A DNA stretch of 64,000 nt from Streptomyces cavernae (GCF_004023625.1 NZ_RPDJ01000002.1:124001-188000), one strand, 5' to 3'; shown: positions 28,333-36,988, numbered from the stretch's first letter. Numbers and translations: made by a program. Notes: a model not told the origin generated them from the letters alone.

Positions 28333-29400
28333 ATGGGCGGGCCAGGAGACCCACCTGAGGGGACACCCGAGGGCGCTCCCGGTGGTGGCGAGGACGAGTA
28401 CCGATCCGTCGTGTTCGACGAGTCGTTCGTCAGGGCTGCCCGGCTCCAGGAATCCTCCGCACGGGAGCGGATGAGCGACCACGCGCCGGCCGTGCGCCGC
28501 CGCCCGCCATTGCGCCGGGGGCTCTCCCGGCAGGCCATCATCCTGGTACTGCTGATCGCCGTCGCCTTCGGGACGGCGATCTATATGGGAGTGCGCCACC
28601 CGTACCAGAAGCCCGTGGCGCAGCCCACCGAGCCGCTGCGGATGACGGTGATCCCGTTGTCGCCGCAGAGCGACGTGCCGGGCGCCGTCGATCCGGAAAA
28701 ACTCTTCGAAAGCAGTCCGGCCGCGCAGTTCCGGGTCGGTGCGGACGGCGTCACGCTGCCCGCCTTCCGGCGGACCGCCCACTTCTCCGACAGCCAGGTC
28801 GGGACCGCGCTGACCACGGCGAAGGACTACCTGGTCAAGTCGGCACTCGACCCGGACGTGCTCACCGGCGGCGCCGTGCGGTCCGTCCGGGTCCTGCTCA
28901 ACCCCCGGCAGCTCGACCAGTTCGACCAGAGCTTCGACCATCCGGCCCCGGACGGGCGGCACGCGCCCACCGGGTGGCTGATCCGCTTCGATCCGACCCG
29001 GGCCGAGCTCGCCGACCACAAGATCCGGGTGCAGGGCACGCTCGAGGCCACCGAGACCGACTCGGACACCCTCGAGGTCACCGCCGACCACACCCTGGTG
29101 TACGCGCTGAAGCCGACCGGCTCGGACGACAGGGCGAAGGCGTCCCTGTTCACCGTCCGGCGCGAGCTGCAATTCCGCTTCGACCGCGACGACCTGCGCA
29201 TGCACCAGACGCAGCTGATGGCCGCGTCCGTCCAGGCCGGACCGCTCTCCTGCTCGGAGGACGCGGCGAACCATCTGCGTCCGCTGCTGGCGGGGCAGAC
29301 GGCGAAGTCGGGCGGACCGGCCGGCACCGACCCCTATGCGACGGACGGTGCCACGGCGCTGTGCGGATCGCTGGCGCAGAGCGCGCAGCCGAAGGTGTAG
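28333..29400 (+). CDS. Membrane-anchored protein with SVVFDE motif (second of the pair)
   Basis: The 355-residue protein starts MGGPGDPPEGTPEG. YRSVVFDESFVRAARLQES near residue 23 matches the motif in the preceding gene. One transmembrane helix (AIILVLLIAVAFGTAIYMG) near residue 68 is followed by a large external domain rich in beta-type sequence (VRSVRVLLNPRQLDQF, TGWLIRFDP, LEVTADHTLVYALKP). Two Cys near the C-terminus (LSCSED, ALCGSL) may form a disulphide. I do not recognise the external domain. Its topology suggests a cytoplasmic contact motif linked to an outside sensor or scaffold. Confidence 0.75.
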   Translation: MGGPGDPPEGTPEGAPGGGEDEYRSVVFDESFVRAARLQESSARERMSDHAPAVRRRPPLRRGLSRQAIILVLLIAVAFGTAIYMGVRHPYQKPVAQPTEPLRMTVIPLSPQSDVPGAVDPEKLFESSPAAQFRVGADGVTLPAFRRTAHFSDSQVGTALTTAKDYLVKSALDPDVLTGGAVRSVRVLLNPRQLDQFDQSFDHPAPDGRHAPTGWLIRFDPTRAELADHKIRVQGTLEATETDSDTLEVTADHTLVYALKPTGSDDRAKASLFTVRRELQFRFDRDDLRMHQTQLMAASVQAGPLSCSEDAANHLRPLLAGQTAKSGGPAGTDPYATDGATALCGSLAQSAQPKV

Positions 29401-29508
29401 GAAGGTGTAGTGCGCGGCGGCTGACGGGTGTCCGTCCGCCATGCCGGACGGGCTGAAGCCACCCACAGCCCCTCCGGCGATGGAACATCGGGCCGGCCCC
29501 GCGTGGGA

Positions 29509-30627
29509 TCAGTCGGCGTCCCGGCCGTCCCGGCCGTCCCGGTTCTCCGGGGGCGTGTCCTGCGGCGGTGCCGTCTTCGTGGAACCCCCGCCGGCGGCGA
29601 ACCCGCCGAAGCCGCGCCGGACCCGGCTCCCGATGTCCCCCGCGCCGCCGGCGATGTCGCTGACCAGCTTCATCAGCGGATCCTTCGAGTTCTTCACATG
29701 GGACGCGTAGTGCGCCGCCGACTCCCGGAAGGAGTCGGTGACCGACGTGTCCGTGTCTTCGTCGCGCCGCGGATAGTGCCCGTCCATGATCCGCTGGAAG
29801 TCACGGGACTCCGCCCACTTCTTCAGCTCGGCCGCGCGCACGGTGGTGAACGGGTGCGAGCGGGGGAGGACGTTCAGGATCTTCAGGACGGAGTCACGCA
29901 GATCGCCCCCCGCCTCGTACTCCTCGGCCTGCGCCAGGAACGCGTCCACATTCATCTCGTGCAGGTGGTTGCCACCCGCGATCTTCATCAGTCCGCGCAT
30001 CGAGGCCTTCAGGTCCTGCCCGACCAGCAGCCCCGCACGGTCGGCCGACAGCTCCGACTTGCGGAACCACTCCCGGAGCGCCGTCACGATAGCCATGATC
30101 GCGATGGTGCCCAGCGGGATCCAGGCCACCCGCACGGCCAGGCTGGTCAGGAAGAGCAGGATGGTCCGGTAGACGGAGTGGCCGGACAGCGCATGCCCCA
30201 CCTCATGGCCGATGACCGCGCGCATCTCCTCCTCGTCGAGCAGCTCCACGAGCCCCGTGGTGACGACGATGATCGGCTCGTCCAGGCCGATGCACATGGC
30301 GTTGGGCTGTGGGTCCTGGTTGACGTACATCGGCGGGACCTTCTCCAGGTCCAGGATGTAGCAGGCGTCCCGCAGCATGTCGTTCAGGTGGGCGAATTGT
30401 TCGTCCGAGACCCGTACGGAGTCGGACAGGAAGAGCAGCCTCAGACTGCGCTCGGGCAGGAGTCCACTCAGTGCCTTGAAGACGGTGTCGAACCCGCTGA
30501 GCTTGCGCAGCGCCACCAGCGCCGAGCGGTCCGCCGGGTGCTCGTACGCCCGCGAGGAGATTCCCTCGAAGCGCCTGCGCTGCCTGCTCGGCACGTTCTC
30601 GTGCCCGTTGTGGCTGTTGTCGGTCAT
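29509..30627 (-). CDS. M48 family metallopeptidase
   Basis: The 372-residue zinc peptidase has HEVGH (GHEVGHALSGH) near residue 141 and the distal Glu ligand in KSELSADRAG, typical of HtpX/Ste24-type M48 enzymes. One hydrophobic hairpin (TILLFLTSLAVRVAWIPLGTI) follows the active site. The C-terminus is a Gly/Asp-rich tail. Members degrade misfolded membrane proteins or act in envelope quality control. It runs against its neighbours. The start ATG 30627 is followed by a polar segment without a signal peptide, so the catalytic site should face the cytoplasm. Confidence 0.9.
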   Translation of the reverse strand: MTDNSHNGHENVPSRQRRRFEGISSRAYEHPADRSALVALRKLSGFDTVFKALSGLLPERSLRLLFLSDSVRVSDEQFAHLNDMLRDACYILDLEKVPPMYVNQDPQPNAMCIGLDEPIIVVTTGLVELLDEEEMRAVIGHEVGHALSGHSVYRTILLFLTSLAVRVAWIPLGTIAIMAIVTALREWFRKSELSADRAGLLVGQDLKASMRGLMKIAGGNHLHEMNVDAFLAQAEEYEAGGDLRDSVLKILNVLPRSHPFTTVRAAELKKWAESRDFQRIMDGHYPRRDEDTDTSVTDSFRESAAHYASHVKNSKDPLMKLVSDIAGGAGDIGSRVRRGFGGFAAGGGSTKTAPPQDTPPENRDGRDGRDAD

Positions 30628-30730
30628 GTGTCCCCCATGGTCCGAATCTGCCTCTGCGTGCCCCCAAGGCTTGACTCAGCCTAGGCGGAGTTACCGTTTT
30701 CGGGGCAGCACTGACAAGGAGTCGTTCGCC

Positions 30731-30883
30731 ATGGAGCAGGTTCCCGACTGGATCACCGAGGCCGCGTCGGCCGCCGAACGCCAGGGGCCGGGCAACCTGC
30801 TCCGCGTGGTGCTGATCGTGATGGTGGTGGGGTGCGTGCTGACGGCCTGGTTCCTGTTGCGCGGATACAAACGGGACGACTGA
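30731..30883 (+). CDS. 50-residue single-TM protein
   Basis: ATG 30731 has AAGGAG 10 nt upstream. The protein begins MEQVPDWITEAASAAERQG, has one transmembrane helix (RVVLIVMVVGCVLTAWFLL) and ends in the basic cytoplasmic tail RGYKRDD. It diverges from the M48 peptidase and precedes a long tandem repeat. The function is unknown. The layout resembles the 54-residue protein at 31343. Confidence 0.7.
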   Translation: MEQVPDWITEAASAAERQGPGNLLRVVLIVMVVGCVLTAWFLLRGYKRDD

Positions 30884-30888
30884 CCGGA

Positions 30889-31220
30889 GCGGCGTGCGGG
30901 GAGTCCGCGGAGGCGGCGGGCGCGGAGTTCGCGGAGGTGCGTACGGGGAGTCACCGGAGGTGGCGAGCACGAAGTCCGCGGAGGCGGCGTGCGGGGAGTG
31001 CGCGGAGGCGGCGGCCGCGGAGTCCGCGGAGGCGCGTACGGGGAGTCACCGGAGGTGGCGAGCACGAAGTCCGCGGAGGCGGCGTGCGGGGAGTCCGCTG
31101 AGGCGGCGGGCGCGGAGTTCGCGGAGGCGCGTACGGGGAGTCACCGGAGGTGGCGAGCACGAAGTCCGCGGAGGCGGCGGGCGCGGAGTTCGCGGTGACC
31201 GCGTGCGGGGAGTCCGCGGG
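30889..31220. repeat. 95-bp tandem repeat, about 3.4 copies
   Basis: Copies begin at 30941, 31036 and 31131 with gtacggggagtcaccggagg, exactly 95 bp apart, with a partial copy before and a partial one after. Smaller gcggaggcggcg units recur inside. 95 is not a multiple of three, so no single frame is conserved. The repeat fills the gap between two small membrane protein genes. Confidence 0.9.
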
Positions 31221-31342
31221 ACGGCGGTCATGCGGTCCGCGGGCGGTGATGCCGGAGTCGGCGTGATCGCCCCCCGGCCCCCCGCTTACCATGGGGCCGC
31301 GTAAATCTTTGTCCCGCCCACACCGGATAGGTCCCGCAGAAG

Positions 31343-31507
31343 ATGAGCCTTCACAGCACCGCTGCGCAATTGGTCACACTCGCCGCCGAGGGCCAGGAAC
31401 ACGGCGGCAACCACGAGAGCCTCAACCCGGCCCTGACGGGCGGGGGTGCGCTGTTCGCTCTTCTGCTGCTCCTGTGGATCACCACACGCTTCAACCGCGA
31501 CCGGTAA
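31343..31507 (+). CDS. 54-residue single-TM protein
   Basis: This is a short gene read directly from the sequence. ATG 31343 begins MSLHSTAAQLVTLAAEGQEH, a transmembrane helix (GGALFALLLLLWITT) follows, and the protein ends in RFNRDR before TAA 31505-31507. Codon use is typical of Streptomyces, and it sits 72 bp before nadD in the same direction. The His/Glu-rich external N-terminus and basic cytoplasmic tail suggest a small membrane partner protein. The ribosome binding site is weak (gcagaag). Confidence 0.7.
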   Translation: MSLHSTAAQLVTLAAEGQEHGGNHESLNPALTGGGALFALLLLLWITTRFNRDR

Positions 31508-31579
31508 GTCCTTTCTGGGCCCCCTCCCCGGGGTCCGGGCGGCCGGGACGCGTGGACCGGGCCGGTAGGGTCTGCACGC

Positions 31580-32218
31580 ATGGGAGAGCAGGAAATGCCT
31601 ACCGGTCCGGTGAAAGACCCGAAGAACTCGGGAAAACGTCGGCTCGGCGTCATGGGCGGAACGTTTGACCCGATCCACCACGGTCACCTCGTGGCGGCTC
31701 AGGAGGTCGCCGCACAGTTCCACCTCGACGAGGTGGTCTTCGTACCGACCGGACAGCCCTGGCAGAAGAGCGACCGCAAGGTCTCGCTCGCCGAGGACCG
31801 CTACCTGATGACGGTCATCGCGACCGCCGAGAACCCGCAGTTCTCGGTGAGCCGTATCGACATCGACCGCGGCGGACCGACGTACACCACGGACACCCTG
31901 CGCGAACTGCGCGAACTCAACCCCGACACCGATCTGTTCTTCATCACCGGAGCCGACGCCCTCGCCCAGATCCTGACCTGGCGGGACACCGAGGAGCTGT
32001 TCTCCCTCGCGCACTTCATCGGCGTCACCCGGCCCGGACACCCGCTGACCGACCCCGGACTCCCCGAAGGCGGAGTGACACTCGTCCACGTTCCCGCGCT
32101 GGCCATCTCGTCCACAGACTGCCGTGCGAGAGTCGCGGCAGGCGACCCCGTCTGGTATTTGGTGCCGGACGGCGTCGTGCGCTACATCGACAAGCGCGAG
32201 CTGTACCGCGGCGAGTGA
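31580..32218 (+). CDS. nadD: Nicotinate-nucleotide adenylyltransferase
   Basis: This enzyme joins nicotinate mononucleotide and ATP to deamido-NAD in NAD synthesis. The 212-residue protein has the nucleotidyltransferase motif [15 protein letters not shown] near residue 26 and the ISSTDCRAR motif (family ISSTxIR) near residue 178. TAGGGT (31566-31571) lies 8 nt before ATG 31580, so the transcript is probably leaderless. It heads a run of nadD, LCP, rsfS and phosphatase genes spaced closely in one direction, an order that is common in actinobacteria. Confidence 0.95.
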   Translation: MGEQEMPTGPVKDPKNSGKRRLGVMGGTFDPIHHGHLVAAQEVAAQFHLDEVVFVPTGQPWQKSDRKVSLAEDRYLMTVIATAENPQFSVSRIDIDRGGPTYTTDTLRELRELNPDTDLFFITGADALAQILTWRDTEELFSLAHFIGVTRPGHPLTDPGLPEGGVTLVHVPALAISSTDCRARVAAGDPVWYLVPDGVVRYIDKRELYRGE

Positions 32219-32234
32219 GCCGAGAGGGGCACCG

Positions 32235-34223
32235 GTGAACGACCGATACGAGGGGTACGGGTCCGGTCACTACGGATCCGGCCAGTACGGGTCCGACCAG
32301 TACGGCTCCGACCAGTACGAACTCGTCGGCTACGACGAGTTCGGGCAGCCCGTCTACCGGCAGGCGGCGCCCCGGCAGCCGTCCGGACAACAGGAGTACG
32401 GGGCGCACGCCCAGTACGGCCCCCATGAGCCCGGGCGACAGCCCAGCGGACACCAGGGGCCCGCTGGACCCCAGGGGCCCGGCGGACACCAGGGGCCCGC
32501 TGGACCCCAGGGGCCCGGCGGACACCAGGGCTACGGATACGGCCACGACCCCTACGGGAACGACGGCCGACCCCCCTACGCCCCCGACCCCCGAGGCGGC
32601 CCGCACACCGGTCACCAGGCGCCCGTGCCGCCGTACGACACCGGCCGGCACCAGCACGCGTCGTCGTACGACACGCGTAACCAGCACTCCGCCGCCTCGT
32701 ACGACACCTACGCGCAGACCGCGTACATCCCGCAGCAGGCGCCACCGGGCGGGCGACCCACGGAGCACCCGGCGGAGCACTCGGCGGCCGGGGTTCCCGG
32801 ACAGCGGTCCGGCGCCGGACCGCGCGCGGCGGCGACAACGCCGGGATCCCGAGCCACGACGACCGGACCGGGCAGGGAGACGACCGGAGCGGGGGCGGAG
32901 CCCGAGGCCCGTGACTACCGCACCGAGCAGTTCGCCTTCGTCGAGGAGCCGGACGGCGACTCCGAGGACGTCATCGACTGGCTGAAGTTCACCGAGAACC
33001 GCACCGAACGCCGCGAGGAGGCCAAACGGCGGGCCCGCGGCCGGGTCACGGCGCTGGTCGTGGTGTTCGCGCTGGTCGCCGTGACCGGTGTCGGCTACCT
33101 CTGGTACGCGGGCAAGCTGCCCGGCCTGTCCGCCGAGTCCCGGACGACCGCGGGGACCCCGGCCTCGGGCGCCCAGAAGCGTGACGTGATCGTCGTCCAT
33201 CTGCACAACACCAAGAAGGGCGGCACCTCCACGGTGCTGCTCGTCGACAACTCCACCACCAAGCGGGGCGCCACCGTCCTGCTGCCCAACGCGCTCGCCC
33301 TCACCGGTGACGACGGCATCCGGACCACCCTCGCCAAGTCGGTCGACGACGACGGTTCCTCCGGCACCCGCGAGGCACTCGACACCGTCCTCGGCACCGA
33401 CATCCAGGGCACCTGGCGGCTCGACACCCCCTACCTCAACAACCTCGTGGAACTCGTCGGCAACATCGAGGTCGACACGGACACGAACGTGCCGGACCCG
33501 GACGCCAAGAAGAAGGGCGCGGCGCCGCTGGTCAGCAAGGGCGAGAACCAGACGCTCAGCGGCAAGACGGCCGTCGCCTACGCCACCTACCGGGCCCCCG
33601 GCGAGTCCGAGAACGCCCAGCTGGAGCGATTCGGGCAGGTCATGCAGGGCGTGCTGCGCAAGATGTCCTCGGACGCGTCCTCGGCGACCGTCACCGTGCA
33701 GTCCCTGGCACAGATCATCGAACCGCCGCTGACCGACAAGGACCTCGGCGGCTTCCTCGCCAAGCTGGCGGACCTCGCCAAGGGCGGCTCCTACGAATCC
33801 GTGCTCCTGCCCGTCCAGTCCGACGGCACCCTGAGCGGGAAGACCTCCGACGGCGTGGTCAGGAAGATCCTCGGCGGCACCGCGAAGAGCCCCGAGCAGG
33901 GCGCGGCCGTACGGGTCGGGGTGCGCAACTCCACGGGCGACAAGAACGCCACGGAGCAGGCCCGGGTCGTGCTGGTCAACGGCGGCTACACCTTCCTCGA
34001 CGCCGGTACGGGCTCCACGGCCCAGGCCAAGTCGGCGATCACCTACACGGACGACTCCGACAAGCAGAACGCCGTCGAGGTCGCCAAGACCCTGGGCCTG
34101 CCCACCAGCGCGGTCGAGAAGTCCGCGCGGGCCTCCAACGCGGACGTGGCCGTGGTCCTCGGCCAGGACTACAAGGCCGAGGGTTCCGGGGGTTCCGGGG
34201 GTTCCGGAACCTCCGGGGGGTGA
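32235..34223 (+). CDS. LCP-family protein with degenerate active site and LytR C-terminal domain
   Basis: The start is GTG 32235, with GAGAGGGG upstream, giving 662 residues. A 260-residue cytoplasmic N-arm of low complexity (SGHYGSGQYGSDQYGSDQY, then GHQGPAGPQGPG repeats) leads to one transmembrane helix (ALVVVFALVAVTGVGYLWY) near residue 270. An LCP-like domain follows, but where catalytic LCP phosphotransferases have a PRD-type Arg motif this one reads TVLLPNALAL. A LytR_C domain (AVRVGVRNSTGDKNATEQARVVLVNGGY) precedes a Gly/Ser tail. LCP enzymes attach teichoic acids or glycans to peptidoglycan; this member may be a non-catalytic partner. Confidence 0.85.
   Translation: MNDRYEGYGSGHYGSGQYGSDQYGSDQYELVGYDEFGQPVYRQAAPRQPSGQQEYGAHAQYGPHEPGRQPSGHQGPAGPQGPGGHQGPAGPQGPGGHQGYGYGHDPYGNDGRPPYAPDPRGGPHTGHQAPVPPYDTGRHQHASSYDTRNQHSAASYDTYAQTAYIPQQAPPGGRPTEHPAEHSAAGVPGQRSGAGPRAAATTPGSRATTTGPGRETTGAGAEPEARDYRTEQFAFVEEPDGDSEDVIDWLKFTENRTERREEAKRRARGRVTALVVVFALVAVTGVGYLWYAGKLPGLSAESRTTAGTPASGAQKRDVIVVHLHNTKKGGTSTVLLVDNSTTKRGATVLLPNALALTGDDGIRTTLAKSVDDDGSSGTREALDTVLGTDIQGTWRLDTPYLNNLVELVGNIEVDTDTNVPDPDAKKKGAAPLVSKGENQTLSGKTAVAYATYRAPGESENAQLERFGQVMQGVLRKMSSDASSATVTVQSLAQIIEPPLTDKDLGGFLAKLADLAKGGSYESVLLPVQSDGTLSGKTSDGVVRKILGGTAKSPEQGAAVRVGVRNSTGDKNATEQARVVLVNGGYTFLDAGTGSTAQAKSAITYTDDSDKQNAVEVAKTLGLPTSAVEKSARASNADVAVVLGQDYKAEGSGGSGGSGTSGG
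32448..32530 (+). repeat. 36-bp repeat in the LCP gene
   Basis: ggacaccaggggcccgctgg starts copies at 32448 and 32484 and a partial one at 32520. It encodes the collagen-like GHQGPAGPQGPG. Confidence 0.85.
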
Positions 34224-34405
34224 CCTGCCGGGCGACCTCGTCCGGTGGCCCGCGCCGCGCCCGGTACCTCCCGGGCGCGGCCGCCGGATCGCCTGGGAGG
34301 ACGCCGCGGTCCGAAGAGCTCGGCCCGGCCGCGAAAACGCCTCGGGGGCCGTCGGCGGTCCGTGAGACCCTTGATGTGTACTGACCGCCGACCGAAAGCC
34401 GCGTA

Positions 34406-34852
34406 GTGACCGCCACTGACCGCTCTCTCGAGCTCATCAACACCGCTGCCCAGGCGGCAGCCGACAAGCTCGCGCACGACGTCATCGCATACGACGTCAG
34501 CGACGTACTGTCGATCACGGACGCCTTCCTGCTGGCCTCCGCACCCAACGACCGCCAGGTCAAGTCGATCGTCGACGAGATCGAGGAGCGGCTGAACAAG
34601 GATCTCGGCGCCAAACCGGTGCGGCGCGAGGGCGACCGGGAGGCCCGCTGGGTCCTCCTCGACTACGTCGACATCGTGGTGCACGTCCAGCACAGCGAGG
34701 AGCGTGTCTTCTACGCCCTGGAGCGGCTCTGGAAGGACTGCCCCGAACTGGAGCTGCCCGCCGACGCGCAGGCCACCCGTGGCAAGGGCGAGGAGCACGC
34801 CAAGCTGCAGGCCGCCGAGGACGCCGCCGAGTTCGGCGGAGAGCTGCGGTGA
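34406..34852 (+). CDS. rsfS: Ribosome silencing factor
   Basis: The 148-residue RsfS/DUF143 protein binds L14 and blocks subunit joining in slow growth. The family blocks are AYDVSDVLSITDAFLLASAPNDRQVKSIVDEIEE (in part), REGDREARWVLLDYVDIVVHV and FYALERLWKDCP. It starts at GTG 34406. It overlaps the next gene by 4 nt (GTGA), so the two are translationally coupled. A short charged C-terminal extension follows the conserved domain. Confidence 0.95.
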   Translation: MTATDRSLELINTAAQAAADKLAHDVIAYDVSDVLSITDAFLLASAPNDRQVKSIVDEIEERLNKDLGAKPVRREGDREARWVLLDYVDIVVHVQHSEERVFYALERLWKDCPELELPADAQATRGKGEEHAKLQAAEDAAEFGGELR

Positions 34853-35574
34853 GCGGCGTCACGGAGGGCGGCGGGCCCGGGCCCTCGGCCGCGACGGGGC
34901 CCGGAGCCGGACCCGCGGCCGGCGTCGAGCGCAAGCCCGGCCGGGGACGCCGCCTCATCCTCTGGCGGCACGGCCAGACCGCTTGGAACGTGGAGCGCCG
35001 CTTCCAGGGCACCACGGACGTCGAACTCACCGAGACCGGTCGCGGCCAGGCCCGCCGCGCCGCCCGGCTGCTCGCCTCCCTGAAGCCGGACGCGATCCTC
35101 GCCTCCGACCTGAGGCGGGCCGCCGACACCGCCGACGAGCTGGCCGCGCTCACCGGTCTCGACGTCACCCACGACGAGGCCCTCCGCGAGACGTACGCGG
35201 GCGTCTGGCAGGGGCTGACGCACGAGGAGATCATGGAGCGCCACGGCGCTGAGTACGCCGCGTGGAAGCGCGGCGAACCGGTGCGCCGCGGCGGCGGCGA
35301 ACTGGAGACCGAGGTCGCCGACCGTGCCGCCCCCGTCGTGCTCCGGCACGCCGAGAAGCTGCCCGTCGACGGCACGCTGGTGGTGGTCAGCCACGGCGGC
35401 ACCATCCGCACCACCATCGGCCGGCTGCTCGGCCTGGAGGCCCGCAACTGGGAGAGCCTCGGCGGTCTCTCCAACTGCTGCTGGTCGGTCCTGGGCGAGG
35501 GCGTACGCGGCTGGCGGCTGCTGGAGCACAACGCCGGCACGCTGCCGGAACCCGTGCTCGGCGACGACGACTGA
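34849..35574 (+). CDS. Histidine phosphatase family protein
   Basis: The 241-residue protein is of the phosphoglycerate mutase-like superfamily. The catalytic RHG motif lies in LILWRHGQTAWNVERRFQG near residue 43, and the second catalytic His in VVVSHGGTIRTTIGRL near residue 182. Together with SDLRRAADTADELA these mark an active phosphatase rather than a mutase. The first 35 residues are a Gly/Pro-rich lead. It is coupled to rsfS by a 4-nt overlap; substrate unknown. Confidence 0.92.
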   Translation: MSGVTEGGGPGPSAATGPGAGPAAGVERKPGRGRRLILWRHGQTAWNVERRFQGTTDVELTETGRGQARRAARLLASLKPDAILASDLRRAADTADELAALTGLDVTHDEALRETYAGVWQGLTHEEIMERHGAEYAAWKRGEPVRRGGGELETEVADRAAPVVLRHAEKLPVDGTLVVVSHGGTIRTTIGRLLGLEARNWESLGGLSNCCWSVLGEGVRGWRLLEHNAGTLPEPVLGDDD

Positions 35575-35641
35575 GCGCCTCCGGGGCCCCGCACCCCGGA
35601 TTTCACTTTCCGGTGGGGCGCAGGCTAAGGTTCTTCTTGTT

Positions 35642-35660
35642 CGCCCCGCCGAGCGGGGCG
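35642..35660 (+). terminator. Hairpin after the phosphatase gene
   Basis: CGCCCCG-ccgag-CGGGGCG lies 30 nt before the first tRNA, followed by a second hairpin, CCATGCG with CGCATGG. It may terminate the nadD-to-phosphatase operon or lie in the tRNA precursor leader. Confidence 0.5.
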
Positions 35661-35691
35661 AAACACCATGCGGCTCCGTCGCATGGCACAA

Positions 35692-35764
35692 GGGGCTATA
35701 GCTCAGTTGGTAGAGCGCCTGCATGGCATGCAGGAGGTCAGGAGTTCAATTCTCCTTAGCTCCA
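35692..35764 (+). tRNA. tRNA-Ala(GGC), copy 1
   Basis: The 73-nt cloverleaf has acceptor GGGGCTA/TAGCTCC with the G3-U70 pair that marks alanine tRNAs. The anticodon stem CCTGC/GCAGG carries loop ATGGCAT with anticodon GGC, and TTCAAT forms the T loop. CCA is not encoded. A TAAGGT box at 35626 with TTCACT 18 bp upstream may be the promoter. Confidence 0.98.
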
Positions 35765-35771
35765 CTCGGAC

Positions 35772-35811
35772 GAGGGCGGTCGTCCGCGGACAACGCGGAA
35801 CGGCCGCCCTC
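35772..35811 (+). terminator. Terminator of tRNA-Ala copy 1
   Basis: GAGGGCGG pairs with CCGCCCTC around an inner CCGCG/CGCGG stem, followed by gtagttttc. A near copy follows the second tRNA. Confidence 0.75.
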
Positions 35812-35829
35812 GTAGTTTTCTCCGCGGGG

Positions 35830-36314
35830 ATGCGCCTCGTAGTTCTCCGCGGGCATGCACAGTGCGTTGCGGGGAAGGTGTGGGGTTCCACACCACCCAC
35901 GCCAGTTGCACAAGTCACTTTGTTGTCGCGTGAGTCGGCGGGAAGTGTGTTCGACCGGTCGTACCTGGTCGGGCGGCCGGAGCGCGGGTCAGTGCTGGTC
36001 GCGCCCGCAACTCGCCTAGTTTCAGGCCCAGTTCGTGACGACCGCGCTGTGACCCGGCTCATCCTGCTGACAGGTGCCACAAGGTTCGGCACACTTTTCC
36101 TCAATAGGGTTGAGGCACTTGGGGTCCCGGCGGCGTATACCTGTGCGGACACGCTTCTCGCCTGCATGGACGCATTCGCTGCCGAGGCGGCGCCGAAGGC
36201 CGTGTCCGTACTGGTACGAATGCGTCGCTGACCGTGGTGCACCGGCCGTGGCAGAATCGGACGGCCGGGAAAGGGGTCGCGTCCATTCACGGTGGCCCGA
36301 CGGGAGGAGAGGCG
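35830..36314. other. Region between tRNA-Ala copy 1 and the zinc-ribbon gene
   Basis: About 480 bp show no ORF with a believable ribosome binding site. A short hairpin GGTGTGG-ggtt-CCACACC lies near 35877. The base composition is somewhat less GC-rich than the surroundings around 36040-36120. An ORF ending at 36231 has no supporting start and I do not call it. Confidence 0.5.
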
Positions 36315-36488
36315 ATGCCGGCGAGCATCCGCGTGGAGGTCGACCACCTCCTCGACGTGGCGGTGATACGTAAGAGGCGCACCCTCCTCGACTGCCCGAC
36401 CTGCGGCTCGTCCCACGTCGCCCAAGTACTGGGTGACAACGGCGGGATCTCCTACGTGTGCACGGCCTGCGGCCACAGCTGGAGCTGA
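36315..36488 (+). CDS. 57-residue zinc-ribbon protein
   Basis: ATG 36315 follows GGAGGAGAGGC. The protein starts MPASIRVEVDHLLDVAVI and holds CPTCGSSH and CTACGHSW, a four-Cys zinc ribbon of the rubredoxin-knuckle type. Such domains bind nucleic acids or proteins. It is followed after 3 nt by a second small Cys-pair gene, so the two are probably co-transcribed. Both sit between duplicated tRNA genes. Confidence 0.75.
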   Translation: MPASIRVEVDHLLDVAVIRKRRTLLDCPTCGSSHVAQVLGDNGGISYVCTACGHSWS

Positions 36489-36491
36489 CCC

Positions 36492-36725
36492 ATGGGTGCA
36501 CACAGGAGGAAGTGCGACTGGTGCGGCAGTGGTACGCCGATCGTCCGCGACATGGAGCCGGTGAACCACGACTACCAGTACTGGTGCGAGGAATGCGCGC
36601 GGGCGCTGATCATAAAGGGCGACCCGATCGAGACGTACCGCGAGTTGGAGGGCGAGCCGATCTACGGCCGCCTCCTCGAAGAACACTGCACGCTCAAGCG
36701 CTTCTACTCGTTCGTCACAGCCTGA
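36492..36725 (+). CDS. 77-residue Cys-pair protein
   Basis: ATG 36492 begins MGAHRRKCDWCGSGTPIVRD. A second pair, WCEECARALIIKGD, completes a likely zinc site. The rest (ETYRELEGEPIYGRLLEEHCTLKRFYSFVTA) is helical and charged. Family and function are not recognised. It starts 3 nt after the zinc-ribbon stop. Confidence 0.75.
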   Translation: MGAHRRKCDWCGSGTPIVRDMEPVNHDYQYWCEECARALIIKGDPIETYRELEGEPIYGRLLEEHCTLKRFYSFVTA

Positions 36726-36861
36726 TCCCGAGGGCTTCGAGGGCCCTGGAAGCCCGCCACAGCCACGCGAGCGGCCGCCCGGCTCCCCAGGGCGGCGCGC
36801 ACCCTGGGCGGGCGCCAGGGGGCCGCTGAAAACGATTTGGTGAACCACCCGGTGGACCGTG

Positions 36862-36867
36862 TAATGT
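36862..36867 (+). promoter_or_regulatory. -10 box of tRNA-Ala copy 2
   Basis: TAATGT lies 41 nt upstream of the tRNA, with TTGGTG 19 bp before it. The low GC of the hexamer stands out. Confidence 0.45.
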
Positions 36868-36908
36868 TGGCGTCGCCGCCAGGGAAACCGGCGGAAACGT
36901 CAAGCAAG

Positions 36909-36981
36909 GGGCTATAGCTCAGTTGGTAGAGCGCCTGCATGGCATGCAGGAGGTCAGGAGTTCAATTCTCCTTAGCTCCAC
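36909..36981 (+). tRNA. tRNA-Ala(GGC), copy 2
   Basis: Its 73 nt are identical to copy 1, including anticodon GGC and G3-U70. The caagg preceding it and about 60 bp after it are also similar to copy 1, so the unit including its terminator was duplicated. Confidence 0.98.
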
Positions 36982-36988
36982 TGAAGCG

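Noticed and set aside
36040..36231. Short ORF ending before the zinc-ribbon gene
   Set aside because: There is no usable start with a ribosome binding site and no recognisable sequence features.
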